The position numbers and the translations under genes were made by a program. Under the pieces are notes generated by a model. That model was not told the DNA's origin. It worked only from the letters and a program-made list of their open reading frames with translations, and ran no database searches. From JBFKPQ01 sp041628225 (GTDB taxonomy: Bacteria > Actinomycetota > Acidimicrobiia > Spongiisociales > JAENVV01), in NCBI GenBank assembly GCA_041628225.1, contig JBFKPQ010000096.1, positions 1-8,344 on the forward strand: a stretch of 8,344 nucleotides of DNA. Direction: 5' to 3'. This document shows, piece after piece, positions 6,590 to 8,344 of this stretch (positions within the stretch are counted from its first letter, which is position 1; each line of letters opens with the position of its first letter).

Positions 6590-8316
6590 GCCGTCTCCTC
6601 GAGCGATCCGGCTCGGAGCAGTGCCGCGAACCGGCTCTCGGGGTCGGCCGCCAAACGGTCCCGGTCGCCGAGTTCGGCGACGCGTCCCTCGTCGAGTACG
6701 AGAATCCGGTCGGCCCGCGCGACGGTTTCGAGGCGGTGCGCCACGATGATGCCGGTGCGGCCGGCGAACAGCCGATCGATCGCATCGGCCATGGCAGCTT
6801 CGGTGGCCGGATCGAGCCGTGATGACGGTTCGTCGAGAATGACGACGCTCGGGTTTTTCAGGAACACGCGTGCGAACGCCACGAGTTGGGCTTCACCGGC
6901 TGAGAGCCCCGAGCCGCCCGGACCCAGCTCGGTGTCCAGGCCGTGGGGGAGACTCTCGAGCCATGACCAGAGACCTGCCTCCGACAGCACCGTGCTGATC
7001 TCGGCGTCATCGATGGATCCGTCGAAGAACGTCAGATTGTCTCGCACCGTCGCTGCGAACAGCTGGACCTCTTGGGTCACCATGCCGACGCGTGCTCGCA
7101 CGTCGTCGACGTCGACGGTCCGGAGGTCGCGACCGTCGAACCGGACGCTGCCGGTGGCTGGGTCATACAGCCGGAAGAGCAGTCGGGTGATCGTCGACTT
7201 GCCGCCTCCGGTACGGCCAAGCAGGCCGAGGACCTGGCCCGGCTCGAGCGTCCAGCTCACATCGTGGAGCACGGGCTGCTCGTCGTAGGCAAACGTGACG
7301 TCGCGGAACTCGACCCGAGGAGCCGCCGCACCGAGCGGTCGTCCGTCGCCGGCCGGGAGGTCGGTGGTCGTATTCATGAGGCCGGCGAAGCGGATCAGCC
7401 CGGCGCCGGCTTTCTGGAGTTCCTGGAGTTGGTTCGTCACCTGTTCGATGGGGTCCTGCAGCATGTTCATGTACTGGTAGAACAGAAAGGCGGTGCCCAG
7501 AGTGATCGCGCCTTCGAGGTACAACCAGATGCCGGCGGCGAGCGCGATGAGAAACCCGGCCGAGAAGAGGCCGATGATGAGCACCCAGATGATCGAGCGG
7601 CGCATCCACGCGGAACGTCCCTTGAAGAAGTACTCACGAGCGACTTCGGCGTACCGCCGCATCACGTGGGACCCGGCGCCGTTCGCGCGTATGTCGTCGA
7701 GGCCGGCTACGCGCTCTTCGATGAACCCGAACAGCTGAGCCGAGGTCTCGCGCTCGGAGTTGGAGGCGTTGATGGCAAGGGATCGGGTTCGGTACATCGC
7801 CACCAAGGTGAGAGCCGTGAATCCGGCCAGGGCGGTTCCGACGCGGACGTCTTCTCGGAAGAGGGCGGCAAGGATCCCAACCAGCAGGAGTCCCGACCCG
7901 AGCACCCGCACCACGAACTGAGAGAAGAAGTTGGCCAGGCCCGTGATGTCGCCGTCGATTCGCTCGATCAGTTCGCCGGGTGTCCGGTCATTATGGAACG
8001 ACATGTCGAGGGCGAGGAGGTGGTCGGCGAGGTCCGCTCGCATCTGGTTGGTGGTCCGCCAACCAAGGTCGGTGCCGACATAGGTGGCCGCGGCCGCCAG
8101 GAGCTGTGTGGCGACCGACACGACGAGAAACCACACAGCCATCGATACGAGCCGGCGCGTCGCCTCACCGGCGAGCGCGCCGTCGATGAAGGCGCGCACG
8201 ATCTGGGGCACGAGCAACTGCAATCCGGTGGCTGTGAACAGGAGCCCTGCCAGTCCGGCGACTCGTCCCGCCTGTGGGCGCAGATAGCGCAACAAGGCCT
8301 GGGTGTAGGACACCAT
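6586..8316 (-). CDS. ABC exporter half-transporter 1 (TMD-NBD fusion, catalytically complete Walker site)
   Basis: This 576-residue half-transporter is the partner of ABC protein 2. Its six-span exporter-type membrane domain covers about 15-310. The nucleotide-binding domain covers about 335-570: Walker A GRTGGGKST (367-375), Q-loop Gln415, Walker B VVILDE (491-496) with catalytic Glu496, and switch His527. The signature is LSAGE (471-475), not LSGGQ, and the D-loop is SSRLD. This pattern complements its partner: the intact Walker site here would face the partner's LSGGQ, while LSAGE here would face the partner's Asp-containing site. The ATG at 8316 is followed by GTG, and no clear Shine-Dalgarno is seen in the 28 bases before it. 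Promoter and upstream neighbours are outside the window. It appears to be the first visible gene of the minus-strand run. The substrate cannot be inferred. Confidence 0.93.
   Translation of the reverse strand: MVSYTQALLRYLRPQAGRVAGLAGLLFTATGLQLLVPQIVRAFIDGALAGEATRRLVSMAVWFLVVSVATQLLAAAATYVGTDLGWRTTNQMRADLADHLLALDMSFHNDRTPGELIERIDGDITGLANFFSQFVVRVLGSGLLLVGILAALFREDVRVGTALAGFTALTLVAMYRTRSLAINASNSERETSAQLFGFIEERVAGLDDIRANGAGSHVMRRYAEVAREYFFKGRSAWMRRSIIWVLIIGLFSAGFLIALAAGIWLYLEGAITLGTAFLFYQYMNMLQDPIEQVTNQLQELQKAGAGLIRFAGLMNTTTDLPAGDGRPLGAAAPRVEFRDVTFAYDEQPVLHDVSWTLEPGQVLGLLGRTGGGKSTITRLLFRLYDPATGSVRFDGRDLRTVDVDDVRARVGMVTQEVQLFAATVRDNLTFFDGSIDDAEISTVLSEAGLWSWLESLPHGLDTELGPGGSGLSAGEAQLVAFARVFLKNPSVVILDEPSSRLDPATEAAMADAIDRLFAGRTGIIVAHRLETVARADRILVLDEGRVAELGDRDRLAADPESRFAALLRAGSLEETA
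6595..6600 (-). promoter_or_regulatory. Ribosome binding site for ABC gene 2 (GAGGAG)
   Basis: GAGGAG, with GGAG five bases before the ATG at 6589, lies within the last codons of ABC gene 1. With the ATGA overlap it indicates coupled translation of the two half-transporters. Confidence 0.6.
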
Positions 8317-8344
8317 GGACAGGCTAGGCGGGAATCGACGGGCC

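Noticed and set aside
4709..7288. Very long plus-strand open frame (859 codons) antisense to the ABC genes
   Set aside because: It lies opposite two well-supported ABC transporter genes. Its translation is low-complexity, rich in Arg, Gly, Asp and Ser, with no recognisable domain. Long antisense frames are common in high-GC DNA.
8324..8326. Minus-strand TAG just upstream of ABC gene 1, as the end of a preceding gene
   Set aside because: Only six codons are visible before the window ends, which is too little to support a gene.

Overview
The window is high-GC bacterial DNA. The genes are tightly packed, often with overlapping ends, and GTG starts are used. A long PlsB-type glycerol-3-phosphate acyltransferase next to a tandem pair of ABC half-transporters suggests an actinobacterium, possibly of the Acidimicrobiia type. 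The taxon is inferred from gene content and composition only.

Layout. At the left edge, on the plus strand, is the 3' end of a gene whose ordinary reading stops at a TGA (266-268). Read through that TGA, the frame continues as Cys-Sec-Ser-Glu-Pro and ends at TAA 311-313. This resembles the C-terminal tail of the radical SAM (seleno)proteins that I remember under the name CUAEP/CCAEP-tail. A hairpin with an AGGTT loop starts 12 nt after the TGA, the right place for a bacterial SECIS element. I therefore read this as a likely selenoprotein gene. The rest of the window is one minus-strand run, read from right to left: ABC half-transporter 1 (8316-6586), ABC half-transporter 2 (6589-4847, 4-bp overlap), a GT-C-like multi-spanning membrane protein (4869-3307), tag, DNA-3-methyladenine glycosylase I (3216-2623), and plsB (2613-310). 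The plsB stop overlaps the TAA of the plus-strand read-through frame.

Function. The two ABC proteins have complementary degenerate and consensus ATP-site motifs, as in heterodimeric exporters. PlsB starts phospholipid synthesis and Tag repairs alkylated DNA. The membrane protein probably handles a lipid-linked sugar. The genes look co-transcribed from their spacing, but apart from the ABC pair no shared pathway is evident.

Two features stand out. First, the probable UGA-recoded C-terminus with its SECIS-like hairpin at 266-313. Second, a 107-bp direct repeat (3194-3300 and 4847-4953, one mismatch) that flanks the membrane-protein gene. The repeat is the last 34 codons and stop of ABC gene 2, and it also carries the ribosome binding site and GTG start used by the next gene. 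As a result the membrane protein and Tag share the same first eight residues, and the extra gene appears to have been inserted without breaking either neighbour. There is no gene-free stretch longer than 300 bases.
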